A stretch of DNA of 64,000 nucleotides, from positions 1,674,001 to 1,738,000 of the forward strand of contig JHVA01000001.1 of NCBI GenBank assembly GCA_000688615.1, read 5' to 3'. Positions 45,350 through 62,841 of the stretch are shown piece after piece. The DNA is from Acidobacteriaceae bacterium KBS 146 (GTDB lineage Bacteria; Acidobacteriota; Terriglobia; Terriglobales; Acidobacteriaceae). The notes beneath the pieces are model-generated. The model saw nothing but the letters and a program-made list of their open reading frames with translations. It had not been told where the DNA came from and did not search any database. Position numbers and translations under genes: made by a program. The number at the start of each line of letters is the position of its first letter. Within the stretch, counting starts at the first letter, position 1.

Positions 45350-46111
45350 TTATCTTGCATTTCGTCTTGTTGGCCTGCGTGTGGACGCCCCACTGGTTTT
45401 GCGTTTGGGTGTGCTTGCAGCTCTGCGTCTGGGCTCGATCGAGACCTTCAGTTCTTCGCGCTCCTGCCACAATCGAATGCCGCCTTCAATCGCGTTGCTG
45501 TTAGACCCCATTACGACGTGCGGAGGGAGCTCCTTCATGAGCTTCGCATTTCCGCCTCCCAACAAAACGTACTCACAGATCAACGCATTCTTCAACCTCT
45601 CCACCACATCGAGCACTGACTTGCGCCAACGCTTTTTGCCTCGAAGCTCCAGCCCATCCTTGCCAACATAATCTTCGTAGCTTCGCCCCTTGCGGTATGG
45701 CAGATGCGCCAGTTCCAACGGCACCACAACGCCGTCGAAGACCATCGCAGACCCCATACCGGTGCCGATTCCGAGAAAGAGCATGCGGCCTCCGTGATAT
45801 CCGCCTAATGCCTGCATCGCTGCATCGTTGACGAATCGGATCGGCTTTTTGAACGCCTTCTGGTATGGGAAATCGATCCATCCGGATGCGAGGTTGTGTG
45901 GCTCTGCCAGAGGCCGGTCGTGCGTGACAGGCCCGGGATAACCGATCGAGATGCAGTCGTAATCCCATCCACGCGTCCCGAGAAGAACCTGCTCGGCCAT
46001 CGTTTCGGCATTCATGGTTGATCCAGAAGGAATTTTGAGAGGAACACGTTGCGTGGTTGAGGCTACCTTCACGTGCGTGCCGCCGATGTCGATGACGAGA
46101 ACATTTTTCAT
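45350..46111 (-). CDS. ROK-family sugar kinase (polyphosphate-glucokinase-like)
   Basis: The 253-residue protein opens with the ATP phosphate-1 motif VLVIDIGGTHVKVA and has FVNDAAMQALGGY and LFLGIGTGMGSAMV of the ROK/ASKHA fold. The sequence between (GYPGPVTHDRP, GWIDFPYQKAFKKPI) resembles polyphosphate glucokinases, which use polyphosphate or ATP to phosphorylate glucose. The C-terminal 30 residues are a Lys/Arg-rich tail not usual in the family. An ATG four codons earlier is an alternative, and no strong ribosome site helps. Confidence 0.75.
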   Translation of the reverse strand: MKNVLVIDIGGTHVKVASTTQRVPLKIPSGSTMNAETMAEQVLLGTRGWDYDCISIGYPGPVTHDRPLAEPHNLASGWIDFPYQKAFKKPIRFVNDAAMQALGGYHGGRMLFLGIGTGMGSAMVFDGVVVPLELAHLPYRKGRSYEDYVGKDGLELRGKKRWRKSVLDVVERLKNALICEYVLLGGGNAKLMKELPPHVVMGSNSNAIEGGIRLWQEREELKVSIEPRRRAASTPKRKTSGASTRRPTRRNAR

Positions 46112-46281
46112 GTCCGAAAGCATACAAGCCCAGACCTGTTTTGACGGAAATTGACCGGGAACAATCCGATTTACTGTGCAGTAATAAAACTCGACCACTC
46201 GCACTTTTTAAGGAACAAATTTCGTGGAATCGAGCATAACTAATTGAAAATAAACCAGATATATGTTCATAAATAAAATGA

Positions 46282-46311
46282 TTGACAGTCGTATCGCTTT
46301 GTCACCATAAT
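46282..46311 (+). promoter_or_regulatory. predicted promoter of the TonB-C-domain gene
   Basis: TTGACA (46282-46287) and CATAAT (46306-46311) are 18 bp apart, with AT-rich DNA upstream. An AGGAG ribosome site stands just before the ATG at 46347. Confidence 0.55.
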
Positions 46312-46346
46312 GGTGATGGGTACATATCAAGTTTAGGAGATTTATA

Positions 46347-46799
46347 ATGCGGAAAGCACTTCTGGCCACCTTCCTCCTGTCCCCCGTCCTGCTTAGCGCC
46401 CAGGCAAATTCGCCTGCCCCTTCCCAGGTCGCTCTCGCGGCCCGGCCAGCATCTCCTGCAGAGCTTGGTGCAGCTGCAGATCGCGGTACCGCGACTAACA
46501 AGCCTTTGCGAATTTCTACCGGAGTCATCGCACCGAAGTTGATTCACTCCGTCAGCGTCAACTCAGATGCAACGCGTCCCTGGACTGATGTAGCCACCAA
46601 TAAAAGCGTCACAGTTGGCATGATCATCGATCAGACAGGCAAACCCACCGATCTTAAGATCATCAAGTCCGCCGGTCCGGTGGTCGATCACAATGTTCTC
46701 GAAGCGGTGAGTCAATATCGCTTCCAGCCCGGCACCGTGAGCAATCAGCCCATAGATTTTCCGCTGAACCTCGAGATCAACCTCACGGCAGCCCGATAG
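46347..46799 (+). CDS. secreted TonB C-terminal-domain protein
   Basis: The 150-residue protein has a signal peptide (MRKALLATFLLSPVLLSAQA), a short linker, and a C-terminal TonB-like domain: VGMIIDQTGKPTDLKIIKSAGPVVDHNVLEAVSQYRFQPGTVSNQPIDFPLNLEINL. TonB proteins are normally membrane anchored and Pro-rich. Here there is no anchor beyond the signal, so it may be periplasmic. It stands alone with its own promoter and terminator. Confidence 0.8.
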   Translation: MRKALLATFLLSPVLLSAQANSPAPSQVALAARPASPAELGAAADRGTATNKPLRISTGVIAPKLIHSVSVNSDATRPWTDVATNKSVTVGMIIDQTGKPTDLKIIKSAGPVVDHNVLEAVSQYRFQPGTVSNQPIDFPLNLEINLTAAR

Positions 46800-46816
46800 T
46801 CCTCTGCAGCAATTCG

Positions 46817-46850
46817 AAAATGCGGATCCTGATGGGATCCGCATTTTGTA
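46817..46850 (+). terminator. terminator after the TonB-C-domain gene
   Basis: AAAATGCGGATCC (46817-46829) pairs perfectly with GGATCCGCATTTT (46835-46847), followed by gtattt. Confidence 0.85.
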
Positions 46851-46883
46851 TTTAATCCGATCCAGTTGCAGAACGATGCGGCG

Positions 46884-47279
46884 CTATCCCTGATACTGTT
46901 CGTCGCTCACCAACTCCATCCAGTCAACTGTCTTTCCATCGAGCTTTTCCTGAATGGCGAAATGAGTCATAGCGACTGTTGCCGTGGCTCCATGCCAATG
47001 TCTTTCCCCCGGCGCAAACCAGACCACATCTCCAGGGCGAATCTGCTCAACGGGGCCGCCTTCGCGTTGCGCCAGCCCACAGCCTGCTGTGACGAGTAAT
47101 GTCTGGCCCAGCGGATGAGTATGCCACGCGGTGCGGGCGCCAGGCTCAAAAGTGACACTGGCACCAACAACACGTGCGGGCTCCGGTGCAGCAAAGAGTG
47201 GGTCGATGCGCACCGTTCCGGTGAAATATTCCGCAGGGCCTTTTCCTGACGCCTGTGAGCCAATGCGTTTGATCTCCAT
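46884..47279 (-). CDS. small cupin, likely Mn-dependent hydroxynitrile lyase-type
   Basis: The 131-residue protein is a one-domain cupin with metal ligands His53, His55, Gln59 (HTHPLGQ) and His94, plus His96 (GERHWHG). I recognise it as extremely similar to the Granulicella tundricola hydroxynitrile lyase (GtHNL), which joins cyanide to benzaldehyde to give (R)-mandelonitrile and uses Mn at the same residues. The physiological reaction in soil bacteria is unknown. A ribosome-type site GGAGAG precedes the start. Confidence 0.85.
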   Translation of the reverse strand: MEIKRIGSQASGKGPAEYFTGTVRIDPLFAAPEPARVVGASVTFEPGARTAWHTHPLGQTLLVTAGCGLAQREGGPVEQIRPGDVVWFAPGERHWHGATATVAMTHFAIQEKLDGKTVDWMELVSDEQYQG

Positions 47280-47361
47280 GTCATCTCTCCTTTGAGTAAG
47301 AATTCCAACGAGTGCCTGAAAGATAGAGGTCGAGCAGAACCTTTCGGTCAGTTTCTTTTTT

Positions 47362-47396
47362 AAAGCAAGACGGCAGAGCCAAAGCCCTGCCGTCTT
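47362..47396 (-). terminator. terminator of the rpl-rpo cluster
   Basis: AAGACGGCAG (47367-47376) pairs with CTGCCGTCTT (47387-47396). On the minus strand it is followed by gctttaaaa-like bases after the rpoC stop. The plus strand also has T after it. Confidence 0.7.
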
Positions 47397-47428
47397 TTGT
47401 TGCGCGAAGCGCGGTTTTCTGGAGCGTC

Positions 47429-51619
<4,191 letters not shown>

Positions 51620-51751
51620 ATTTGGCGTCTCCGTTGCAGCATTGGCTGCGGTTACTAAATCCTCTGCGATAACTCTCGGCGCATCGCGTTACCGTGGTTC
51701 TAAGGCTGAAGCTCAATTTCGATTGTCTTGCCACTGCTCAAAGTGAGTGGC

Positions 51752-51783
51752 GCCTGAGGAAGCCATCGATGGCCTCCTCAGGC
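51752..51783 (-). other. long hairpin between rpoB and rpoC
   Basis: The minus-strand transcript can form a 16-bp stem with one G-U pair (arms gcctgaggaggccatc and gatggcttcctcaggc) and essentially no spacer. No T run follows, so it is more likely a processing or pausing site than a terminator. Confidence 0.5.
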
Positions 51784-51792
51784 TTACTTGTA

Positions 51793-56265
<4,473 letters not shown>

Positions 56266-56910
56266 GCTATCTCCTGAATACGTACCTTCGAGGACCTTCA
56301 GAGGATGCCTTTCAGGTCATCTTCACGAAGGGGAGAATCACGGCCCTGATTCTCCTGGTTGGCTCCCTTGCGCCTCTGGTCTCATCGGGTTCCGCCGTCC
56401 TCGATTCCGGCCAACCCGTGCGCAAAATATCTCGCCGCCTGCTCTCCCGACGGCAATTCTTTAAAACTTCAAAAACTTTTCACCACACCCAACTCGTCCG
56501 GTGCCGGCTGAATCTGCTATAAGAAATGCGAAGTCCGGCTAAAGTTCGAGCCCTTCAGGGCCGAAACTACAGAAAAACGCGGCAAAGCGCTCGCAGAGAC
56601 AGCGTGTCCCACGAGCGCAAAGGTCGACTTGTGCACTATTTCGATCGAAATGATATGAATGTCTGCCGCCATTTTGAGGCTCGCCTTGCCCCAAATTCGC
56701 TGCTGTATGCCTGAAACCTGTGGCACCATATATCTCCGCCGCTAGAGACACATGATGGCCGGCCCCTTAGCCTCTGCCGTGAGAGGATGGACCGGAGTAC
56801 TACCCTGTAAGCATCTTTTCAACCAAATCCGCCACTAGCACATCAGGCGGAACGGATCTTCTTATAAAGAATATCCCGTTCCGCCCAGAAGTGCAACTGG
56901 GTGAGACTGC
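56266..56910 (-). promoter_or_regulatory. 645-bp rplL-rpoB intergenic region
   Basis: No ORF with a ribosome site is convincing. On the minus strand I can place TTGAAA and TACTCC 17 bp apart (56822 to 56794), a possible internal promoter, and there is a 14-bp palindrome atttcgatcgaaat at about 56639-56652. A long hairpin lies near the rplL stop (56846-56885). In E. coli this interval holds an attenuator and an RNase III site. Confidence 0.4.
56846..56885 (-). other. long hairpin after rplL (attenuator or processing site)
   Basis: GGCGGAACGG (56846-56855) pairs with CCGTTCCGCC (56876-56885), with an inner tctta/aaga helix. It starts 26 bp after the rplL stop on the minus strand and has no T run behind it. 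Confidence 0.5.
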
Positions 56911-57288
56911 TTATTTGATCTCGACGGTGGCAACACCCTCGAACTTCTTCGCGATTGCAGCCGCGTCGTCCTTCGAGATGTTCTCCTTCAAGGGCTTCGG
57001 AGCGCCGTCAACCAGGTCCTTGGCTTCCTTCAAGCCAAGAGCGGTGACTTCGCGTACAGCCTTGATGGTGTTGATCTTATTCGCGCCGGCATCCTTGAGG
57101 ATAACGGTGAACTCGGTCTTCTCCTCTGCCGGAGCAGCTGCTGCTGCACCGCCGCCCGCAGCCGGGGCCGCTACTGCCGCTGCCGCTGCCGATACGCCGA
57201 GGCGCTCCTCGAGCTTCTTTACCAGAGCCGAAGCCTCGAGCAGGCTGAGGCTAACGATCGAATCTTCCAACTGCTGAATGTCTGCCAT
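56911..57288 (-). CDS. rplL: ribosomal protein L7/L12
   Basis: The 125-residue protein has the N-terminal dimerisation helix region ([28 protein letters not shown]), an Ala/Gly hinge, and a C-terminal [47 protein letters not shown] that binds elongation factors. It forms the mobile stalk. Spacing of 137 bp from rplJ is longer than usual. Confidence 0.97.
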   Translation of the reverse strand: MADIQQLEDSIVSLSLLEASALVKKLEERLGVSAAAAAVAAPAAGGGAAAAAPAEEKTEFTVILKDAGANKINTIKAVREVTALGLKEAKDLVDGAPKPLKENISKDDAAAIAKKFEGVATVEIK

Positions 57289-57425
57289 TTTTCTTCTCCA
57301 ATACTTCTAAACTTGTACTGCTGATTGCTTCTCCGGAAGCCGTGCTCCGCTCCGGTCGCCTGCTCTCTTCCGGGTTTCCGTTGCGCCCAGACCAGCGCAC
57401 CCGAATAAGACCAGACAAAACCTGA

Positions 57426-58127
57426 TTACCCCTCGACCGGCTCCGAACCAGCAGCCTCGCCAGCCTGCGACGCAGTGGCATTTTCCGGCTGTGCTGCGCC
57501 CGAAGGCTGCTCTCCGCCCGTCGATTCCTCGACATGAGCCTCGGCTACGACCGAAGCCGATCCGACATCGCCTGACGGTGCTGCAGCCGCGGGAGCCGAT
57601 CCAGAGAACTTCTCCTTTTCGACGCCCTGGTTGATTACCACAGCCAGATCCCGTCCGGTTGCGTTGATGACCGTCGCCAGACGCTGCGCAGGAGCATTGA
57701 TCAGGAACAGGAGCTTCGAGAACAGCTCTTCCTTGCCCGGCATATTCGCCAGCTCGGTGATCTCCTGAACATTGATGACCTTGCCATCGACGATTCCCAG
57801 CTTGAAGGTGAACTCCGAATTATCCTTAACCCACGTAGAGAGGGCTTTAGCCAACGCTACCGGATCGCCCGAAGTGTAGGCTACAGAGTTGACCCCCTTC
57901 AGTCCCTTCAGCGCGCCTTCGATCTTTGTGCCTTCGGCTGAGCGCGCCACCAGCTTGTTCTTTACTACGTGGTAGCTTCCACCCGCCGCGCGAACCGTCT
58001 TGCGCAGGCTGAAGTCCTTTTCCGCCGTCAGCCCGGTAAATGTACCGATAATGGCCGACGTCGAGGTCTCCAGCTCGCTTGCAAGCTTCTTTACCTTATC
58101 CGACTTCTGTGATCTGGACAGTGCCAT
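57426..58127 (-). CDS. rplJ: ribosomal protein L10 with long acidic tail
   Basis: The 233-residue protein has the normal L10 core (KVKKLASELETSTSAIIGTFTGLTAEKDFSLRKTVRAAGGSY; NMPGKEELFSKLLFLINAPAQRLATVIN). It then has an extra 60-residue C-terminal tail rich in Ala, Gly, Ser, Pro and Glu. Typical length is 165-175. The core should anchor L7/L12 to the ribosome. The tail follows the helix that binds L12, so it may affect the stalk. Confidence 0.95.
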   Translation of the reverse strand: MALSRSQKSDKVKKLASELETSTSAIIGTFTGLTAEKDFSLRKTVRAAGGSYHVVKNKLVARSAEGTKIEGALKGLKGVNSVAYTSGDPVALAKALSTWVKDNSEFTFKLGIVDGKVINVQEITELANMPGKEELFSKLLFLINAPAQRLATVINATGRDLAVVINQGVEKEKFSGSAPAAAAPSGDVGSASVVAEAHVEESTGGEQPSGAAQPENATASQAGEAAGSEPVEG

Positions 58128-58208
58128 AACAATTCCTAGCCTTCGCTGCTAGCTCTAAACGCCAGCTGAAAATTTGACCGCCGCAACGGCGGCAACCCCT
58201 GAAAGTGC

Positions 58209-58919
58209 TTACGCTTTACCGGCAGCCTCAGCCGCCGCGTAGTCAAGCTGGATCCCGGGTCCCATCGTCGAGCTCAGCGTGACGCCCTTGATGTACTTAC
58301 CCTTGGCAGCCGAAGGCTTCGCTTTAACTACACTGGTAATAACCGTGCTCGCATTGTCGATCAGCTTCTGAGGATCGAACGACAGCTTGCCCACAGGAAC
58401 ATGAACCAGGGCAGTCTTATCGGTGCGGAACTCGACCTTACCAGCCTTGATCTCCTTCACCGCATCGGCCACGTTCGTCGTGACCGTACCCGTCTTCGGA
58501 TTCGGCATCAGGCCCTTCGGACCCAGAACCTTACCCAGACGTCCAACCGACTTCATCATGTCGGGTGTCGCGATCAGAGCGTCAAAGGCAGTCCAGTTCT
58601 CTTTCTGAATCTTCTCCACCAGCTCTTCGCCGCCGAAGAACTCAGCTCCCGCTGCCTCAGCATCGCGGACCTTGTCGCCGGAGGCGATCACGGCCACGAT
58701 CTTGGTCTTACCCAGGCCGTGGGGAAGAACGACGGTGCCGCGAACCATCTGGTCCGCGTGGCGGGGATCGACACCCAGACGCAGCGTCAGGTCGACCGTC
58801 TCATCAAACTTTGCGTATTTTGCCTTCTGGAGCAGCGGAACCGCGTCCGCCAGAACGTAAGAACGGGGCTCAACGAGCGCACGCGCCTTCGCCAGATTCT
58901 TGGAGATCTTCCTAGCCAT
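58209..58919 (-). CDS. rplA: ribosomal protein L1
   Basis: The 236-residue protein has the standard L1 layout, with [57 protein letters not shown] and [11 protein letters not shown] near the end. It is a 50S stalk-base protein and often represses its own operon by binding its mRNA. GAGGGAAG precedes the ATG. No rplK, nusG or secE stands upstream in the window, and a promoter can be seen just before it. Confidence 0.97.
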   Translation of the reverse strand: MARKISKNLAKARALVEPRSYVLADAVPLLQKAKYAKFDETVDLTLRLGVDPRHADQMVRGTVVLPHGLGKTKIVAVIASGDKVRDAEAAGAEFFGGEELVEKIQKENWTAFDALIATPDMMKSVGRLGKVLGPKGLMPNPKTGTVTTNVADAVKEIKAGKVEFRTDKTALVHVPVGKLSFDPQKLIDNASTVITSVVKAKPSAAKGKYIKGVTLSSTMGPGIQLDYAAAEAAGKA

Positions 58920-59006
58920 CTTCCCTCATCTCCCACCTCACTCGGATCAATTCTTCCGGGACGTGGTTATCGACTGGTCTCAACGGCGAGTTGAGACGCT
59001 CTTTCG

Positions 59007-59035
59007 AGTATGCCAGAGGGATAGGAGTGGGTCAA
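59007..59035 (-). promoter_or_regulatory. predicted promoter of the rplA-rpoC unit
   Basis: On the minus strand TTGACC (59035-59030) and CATACT (59012-59007) are 17 bp apart, about 90 bp before the rplA start. This supports an independent transcription start behind the aldo/keto-reductase gene. Confidence 0.55.
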
Positions 59036-59092
59036 CTTATTTCGGAGATGACGGAGGCCCGGAACACTTCGTCTGAACCCCCGCAGAGGGGC

Positions 59093-60085
59093 TCAGCCAT
59101 TGAGATTTTTCATCATCTCCGGCGCATATCGCTCGCCCTCGACTGCTCCCTTTGGGAGAACGGTTTCGATTCGGTCAAGATCCTCTTCGCTCAAAGAAAG
59201 ATCCGCGGCCCTGATGTTTTCCTCCAGACGGGCCACGCTACTGGTCCCAGGAATCGGAATTACATCCGGATGACGCCGAAGCAGCCACGCCAGCGCCAAC
59301 TGCGCGGCCGTGCAATGCTTCTCTTCCGCGATCTCCTGTAACCGGTCTGCGATAGCCAGATTGCGTGCAAACTGCTCACCTTGAAAGCGCGGATTCCCTC
59401 GCCTCCAGTCATTCGGAGCGAGGTCGTCTACACTGCGGAAACGACCGCCCAGAAACCCCCGCCCAAGCGGGCTGTATGCCACCAGCGCGATGCCAAGCTC
59501 CCGCAGAACGGGAAGCAGTTCCTGCTCCGGGTCGCGAGTGAATAGCGAGTACTCATTCTGAAGTGCGGCGATCGGATGAACCTTGTGGGCACGGCGTACC
59601 GTCTCCGGGGCTGCCTCAGACAGCCCGAGATGGCGTACCTTTCCCGCTTTCACCAGATCGGCCATCGCACCCACGGTCTCCTCGATCGGAACCTGGGAAT
59701 CGACACGATGCAGGTAGTAAAGGTCGATCTGATCCACCCCTAGTCGCTTAAGCGACTCGTCACAGGCACGCCGCGCGTTCTCCGGACTTCCGTCCACGCC
59801 TCGATTATGCAGATCCGATCCCAGCACGATACCGAACTTCGTCGCCAGGACAACCTTATCTCTCCGCCCGCGCAACGCCTTGCCAACCTTCACCTCGGAA
59901 TCGCCATAGATGTTCGCCGTGTCCAGAAAGTTGATCCCGAGATCGAGAGCATGGTGAATCAGCTCCACAGCCTTCGCATCATCCTGTACGCTGCTCGTAT
60001 AAACGTCGGCGATTCCAATGCTCATGCAGCCGAATCCTATCGCTGAAACCTCCGGTCCCTGCACACCGAGCCGTCTCATCTCCAT
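59093..60085 (-). CDS. aldo/keto reductase
   Basis: The 330-residue form starts with GGGAGAG upstream, giving [22 protein letters not shown] frame reaching 60259 is rejected as upstream DNA. The fold is a TIM barrel NADPH reductase: [17 protein letters not shown] with the catalytic Asp and Tyr, LATKFG with Lys, LYYLHRVD with His, and the C-terminal cofactor site [13 protein letters not shown]. It probably reduces aldehydes or sugars. The stop overlaps a hairpin (59073-59096) without T run. Confidence 0.9.
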   Translation of the reverse strand: MEMRRLGVQGPEVSAIGFGCMSIGIADVYTSSVQDDAKAVELIHHALDLGINFLDTANIYGDSEVKVGKALRGRRDKVVLATKFGIVLGSDLHNRGVDGSPENARRACDESLKRLGVDQIDLYYLHRVDSQVPIEETVGAMADLVKAGKVRHLGLSEAAPETVRRAHKVHPIAALQNEYSLFTRDPEQELLPVLRELGIALVAYSPLGRGFLGGRFRSVDDLAPNDWRRGNPRFQGEQFARNLAIADRLQEIAEEKHCTAAQLALAWLLRRHPDVIPIPGTSSVARLEENIRAADLSLSEEDLDRIETVLPKGAVEGERYAPEMMKNLNG

Positions 60086-60197
60086 ACGAACTCTCCCACC
60101 CTCACAAATCTTTTTGAACTTGGATGCCAGCCTTCGGGACAACGACTCACCATGATGTCGATCGCTCCGTGAACCGCAGGCTGTTAAAAACTCTTGC

Positions 60198-60226
60198 TTG
60201 ACGACACCGAAGGACCATCTTATGCT
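60198..60226 (+). promoter_or_regulatory. predicted promoter of the radical SAM gene
   Basis: TTGACG (60198-60203) and TATGCT (60221-60226) are 17 bp apart, 21 bp before the ATG at 60247. AAAGG lies between. Confidence 0.55.
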
Positions 60227-60246
60227 CATTCCAGAAAGGCGAACAA

Positions 60247-61395
60247 ATGGCGAAAACACCTCGACCCGCCGAATCGCTCTTCCCCATCCTTAACCAGCCC
60301 TCCGCTTCACCCACCGGCATCGCCCGCATGGCCTTCGAATCTACCCATGCCGATGGCGGCCATCTCATTGAATTTAAGGCCCTGAAGGTTCGCAGCATCC
60401 TCAATCGCTCCGTCTCCAAACGCATGACGTGGATGGCCTGGAGCATCAATCCGTATCGCGGCTGCGAGTTTGCCTGCCGCTACTGCTACGCCCGCTATAC
60501 GCACGAGTTCATGGCCCCCGCTCTGGGCCAGCCTCAGCCCGTGGGCCAGCCCGACTTCCGCGACCCCGACACCTTTGAGCGCCTCATCTTCCTCAAGCAG
60601 AACGCCGCCTGGCTGCTTGAGCAGGAGCTGCGCCGCCACCATCCCCACGACCAGATCGCCATCGGCACCGCCACCGATCCCTGGCAGCCCATCGAGCGCC
60701 GCGCTCGCATTACTCGCAGCCTGCTGGAGGTCTTCGCCCGCCACTCCGGCTACAACATCGGCATCGTCACCAAGTCCCGCCTCATCCTCCGCGACACCGA
60801 CCTGCTGCAGGAGATCAACCGCCGCAACCGCCTCACCGTTCATATCACCATCACCACGCCGGACGCTGCTCTCGCTCGCCTGCTTGAGCCCCGCGCCCCA
60901 CGCCCGGACCTCCGGCTCGAGACCGTTCGCCGCCTTCGTCAGGCAGGCATCACCACCGGCATCCTCTGCTCGCCCCTGCTGCCGGGAATCACCGATACCG
61001 AAGAAGCGATCGACCGCATGGCCCGTCACGCCGCCGAGGCCAACGCGAGCTTCTTCGCCGCCAATCCCCTCTTCCTCAAGCCGTGCTCCCGTCCTACCTA
61101 CCTGAGCTTCGTTCGGGAGCACTTCCCTTCGCTCCTGCCCGAGTACGAACGCCGCTTCGGTCACGCCGACTTCGCCACAAAGCCCTACGCGCAGCATCTG
61201 AGCCACCTCGTCTCTCAGGCACGCCAACGACACGGTCTCAACCGTCGCTGGCGCGAAGACCACGACGACCTCGGGGACCACACGGAGCTTGCGGCTGACG
61301 GTCCGCGTTCGCTTGCACCCGCGCGCTCGTCCCTCAGCTTGAAGAAACAACCGGCGTCGGTGCTGCCGCCGGAGCAGCAAAGCCTCTTCGCTTAG
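60247..61395 (+). CDS. radical SAM protein (Rv2578c/SplB-like)
   Basis: The 382-residue protein has the iron-sulfur cluster motif CEFACRYC (Cys73, Cys77, Cys80) in [21 protein letters not shown]. This arrangement belongs to the Rv2578c-type group related to spore photoproduct lyase, of unknown function. The later [39 protein letters not shown] carries the barrel continuation. The last 60 residues are poorly conserved. It has its own promoter. Confidence 0.85.
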   Translation: MAKTPRPAESLFPILNQPSASPTGIARMAFESTHADGGHLIEFKALKVRSILNRSVSKRMTWMAWSINPYRGCEFACRYCYARYTHEFMAPALGQPQPVGQPDFRDPDTFERLIFLKQNAAWLLEQELRRHHPHDQIAIGTATDPWQPIERRARITRSLLEVFARHSGYNIGIVTKSRLILRDTDLLQEINRRNRLTVHITITTPDAALARLLEPRAPRPDLRLETVRRLRQAGITTGILCSPLLPGITDTEEAIDRMARHAAEANASFFAANPLFLKPCSRPTYLSFVREHFPSLLPEYERRFGHADFATKPYAQHLSHLVSQARQRHGLNRRWREDHDDLGDHTELAADGPRSLAPARSSLSLKKQPASVLPPEQQSLFA

Positions 61396-61424
61396 GAAGC
61401 TCTCCCCTCAGCAAACCAGAGTCT

Positions 61425-61760
61425 CTAACCCAAATCGATTGGAGTGAAGGATGCAAACATGGTGGACGATTCGGCTAGTTGGTTCAAGGGCACGATCTCG
61501 CAGACGGCGGCGTATCTCTCCCAAAGCTTCAGGACTGCCGCATTGGAGTGCGCGCGCTCCACACCGCCTGCAGCCCACTCGAAGGCCTCCACGATCGTGC
61601 CGTCCGCTGCTTTTGTTGCGATCACCGCACGATCTGTGACCAAGCCCTCTCTATGAAGCAGCGGAACTTGCTCCCTGGTCAGTTGCAGCAACTCGGCTTC
61701 TTTGCCTGCTTTCGGTCGGTAGGCGACGATCACTACGGTTGCTCCTGACGCTGCCTGCAT
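61425..61760 (-). CDS. antibiotic-biosynthesis-monooxygenase-like small protein
   Basis: The 111-residue protein looks like a dimeric alpha/beta-barrel domain (VVIVAYRPKAGKEAELLQLTREQVPLL; EAFEWAAGGVERAHSNAAVLKLWERY), a fold of the ABM group with varied substrates including quinones and haem. No active-site residue can be named. Independent of the similar domain in the MFS exporter. Confidence 0.7.
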   Translation of the reverse strand: MQAASGATVVIVAYRPKAGKEAELLQLTREQVPLLHREGLVTDRAVIATKAADGTIVEAFEWAAGGVERAHSNAAVLKLWERYAAVCEIVPLNQLAESSTMFASFTPIDLG

Positions 61761-61871
61761 GGTGTCTCCCTTTATCTGCTCTACAACCGGGTGCTACCGT
61801 AAAGCTCTGGCGAAGAGACCGCGGAATCGTCGCATGCTGGGCCTTGAATGCTTGGGCACTTTCCGCGCAAT

Positions 61872-62789
61872 TTATTTTTGGGGAACAACCTCAGCGGGAC
61901 GACCTTTGAGTTTAACGAGTTCAGTGACAAAAAGCTGGTTTTCAGGAAATTCCGTAACCAATTCCTGAAGTTGGGCGCGGGCTACTTCAGGCTTCTTTTC
62001 CCGCAGAGCCGCAAGCGCCAGCATAATCTTCGCAAATGGGCGGAGATAGTGGCCGTACGCGGCTGCGATTTCGAGTTGCCGGATGCCGACCCGCTTGTTG
62101 CCATGAATCCCGGCAAAGCCGAGAAAAAGTCTCTTGAATCTGGGTAGACTTCCGATAATGTAGTTCGCCGCGCCCAGAGTGAGATAGGCATCGGCGGCAT
62201 CCGGCGCCGCCACCAGTAACCTCTGGGCATATTTATCAGCATCCCGGACCATCTTCATACTTTCCATCTGATGCTTGTCGATCAGGCTGGCATAGTCGGA
62301 CTGCATACCCAAGCTCAGAGTCATGGCGAACAGAGCGTTCGTGTCGCCAGGGTCAGTCTTCAAGCGCTGCTGCGCCAACTCCTGGGCCTCCTTATCCGCC
62401 GCGAAGAAAGCCGCGCGTAACTCTGGATCAGGCTTTAGAGGGACGTCGCCAAGAAAGCGCTTATCGTCCAGGAAAAACTCAGAAGTCAGAATGTCCTGCC
62501 GATAGCACTCCTCAAACAGATAACTCGCCGCTTCCGATGCGCTTCCCAGAGGGTCTTCCGGGTGGGACTTCCGCCATGCATCAAATCGGCTGCGAGCTTC
62601 CACAAACTTGAGTTCGTAAAGAAGGTGAAATCCTGCATCCAGCTCTGGCACCTGCAACGCCACAACTGGAGTTTGCCTCGAGAATGCCAGTGCCGCTTGA
62701 TCACCTATGATGTTTAACATCAGCGCGATACAAAGCAGCAAACGAAGATGACCGTAGTCTTCCTTCAGAGCTTTCAATATACGGATCAT
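61872..62789 (-). CDS. TPR-like secreted or membrane-anchored protein
   Basis: The 305-residue form starts MIRILKALKEDYGHLRLLLCIALML and has one hydrophobic N-terminal segment. The body is alpha-helical with TPR-like units (FHLLYELKFVEARSRFDAWRKSHPEDPLG; LAQQRLKTDPGDTNALFAMTLSLGMQ; LLVAAPDAADAYLTLGAANYIIG; ALAALREKKPEVARAQLQELVTEFPEN). It probably serves as a scaffold in the periplasm. It lies just before the LolA-like gene on the same strand. Confidence 0.7.
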   Translation of the reverse strand: MIRILKALKEDYGHLRLLLCIALMLNIIGDQAALAFSRQTPVVALQVPELDAGFHLLYELKFVEARSRFDAWRKSHPEDPLGSASEAASYLFEECYRQDILTSEFFLDDKRFLGDVPLKPDPELRAAFFAADKEAQELAQQRLKTDPGDTNALFAMTLSLGMQSDYASLIDKHQMESMKMVRDADKYAQRLLVAAPDAADAYLTLGAANYIIGSLPRFKRLFLGFAGIHGNKRVGIRQLEIAAAYGHYLRPFAKIMLALAALREKKPEVARAQLQELVTEFPENQLFVTELVKLKGRPAEVVPQK

Positions 62790-62841
62790 TGGCGTCGTAC
62801 AGAATCTGTGACCGATTCCCCTAGCTGAGCGCAATCAGATC

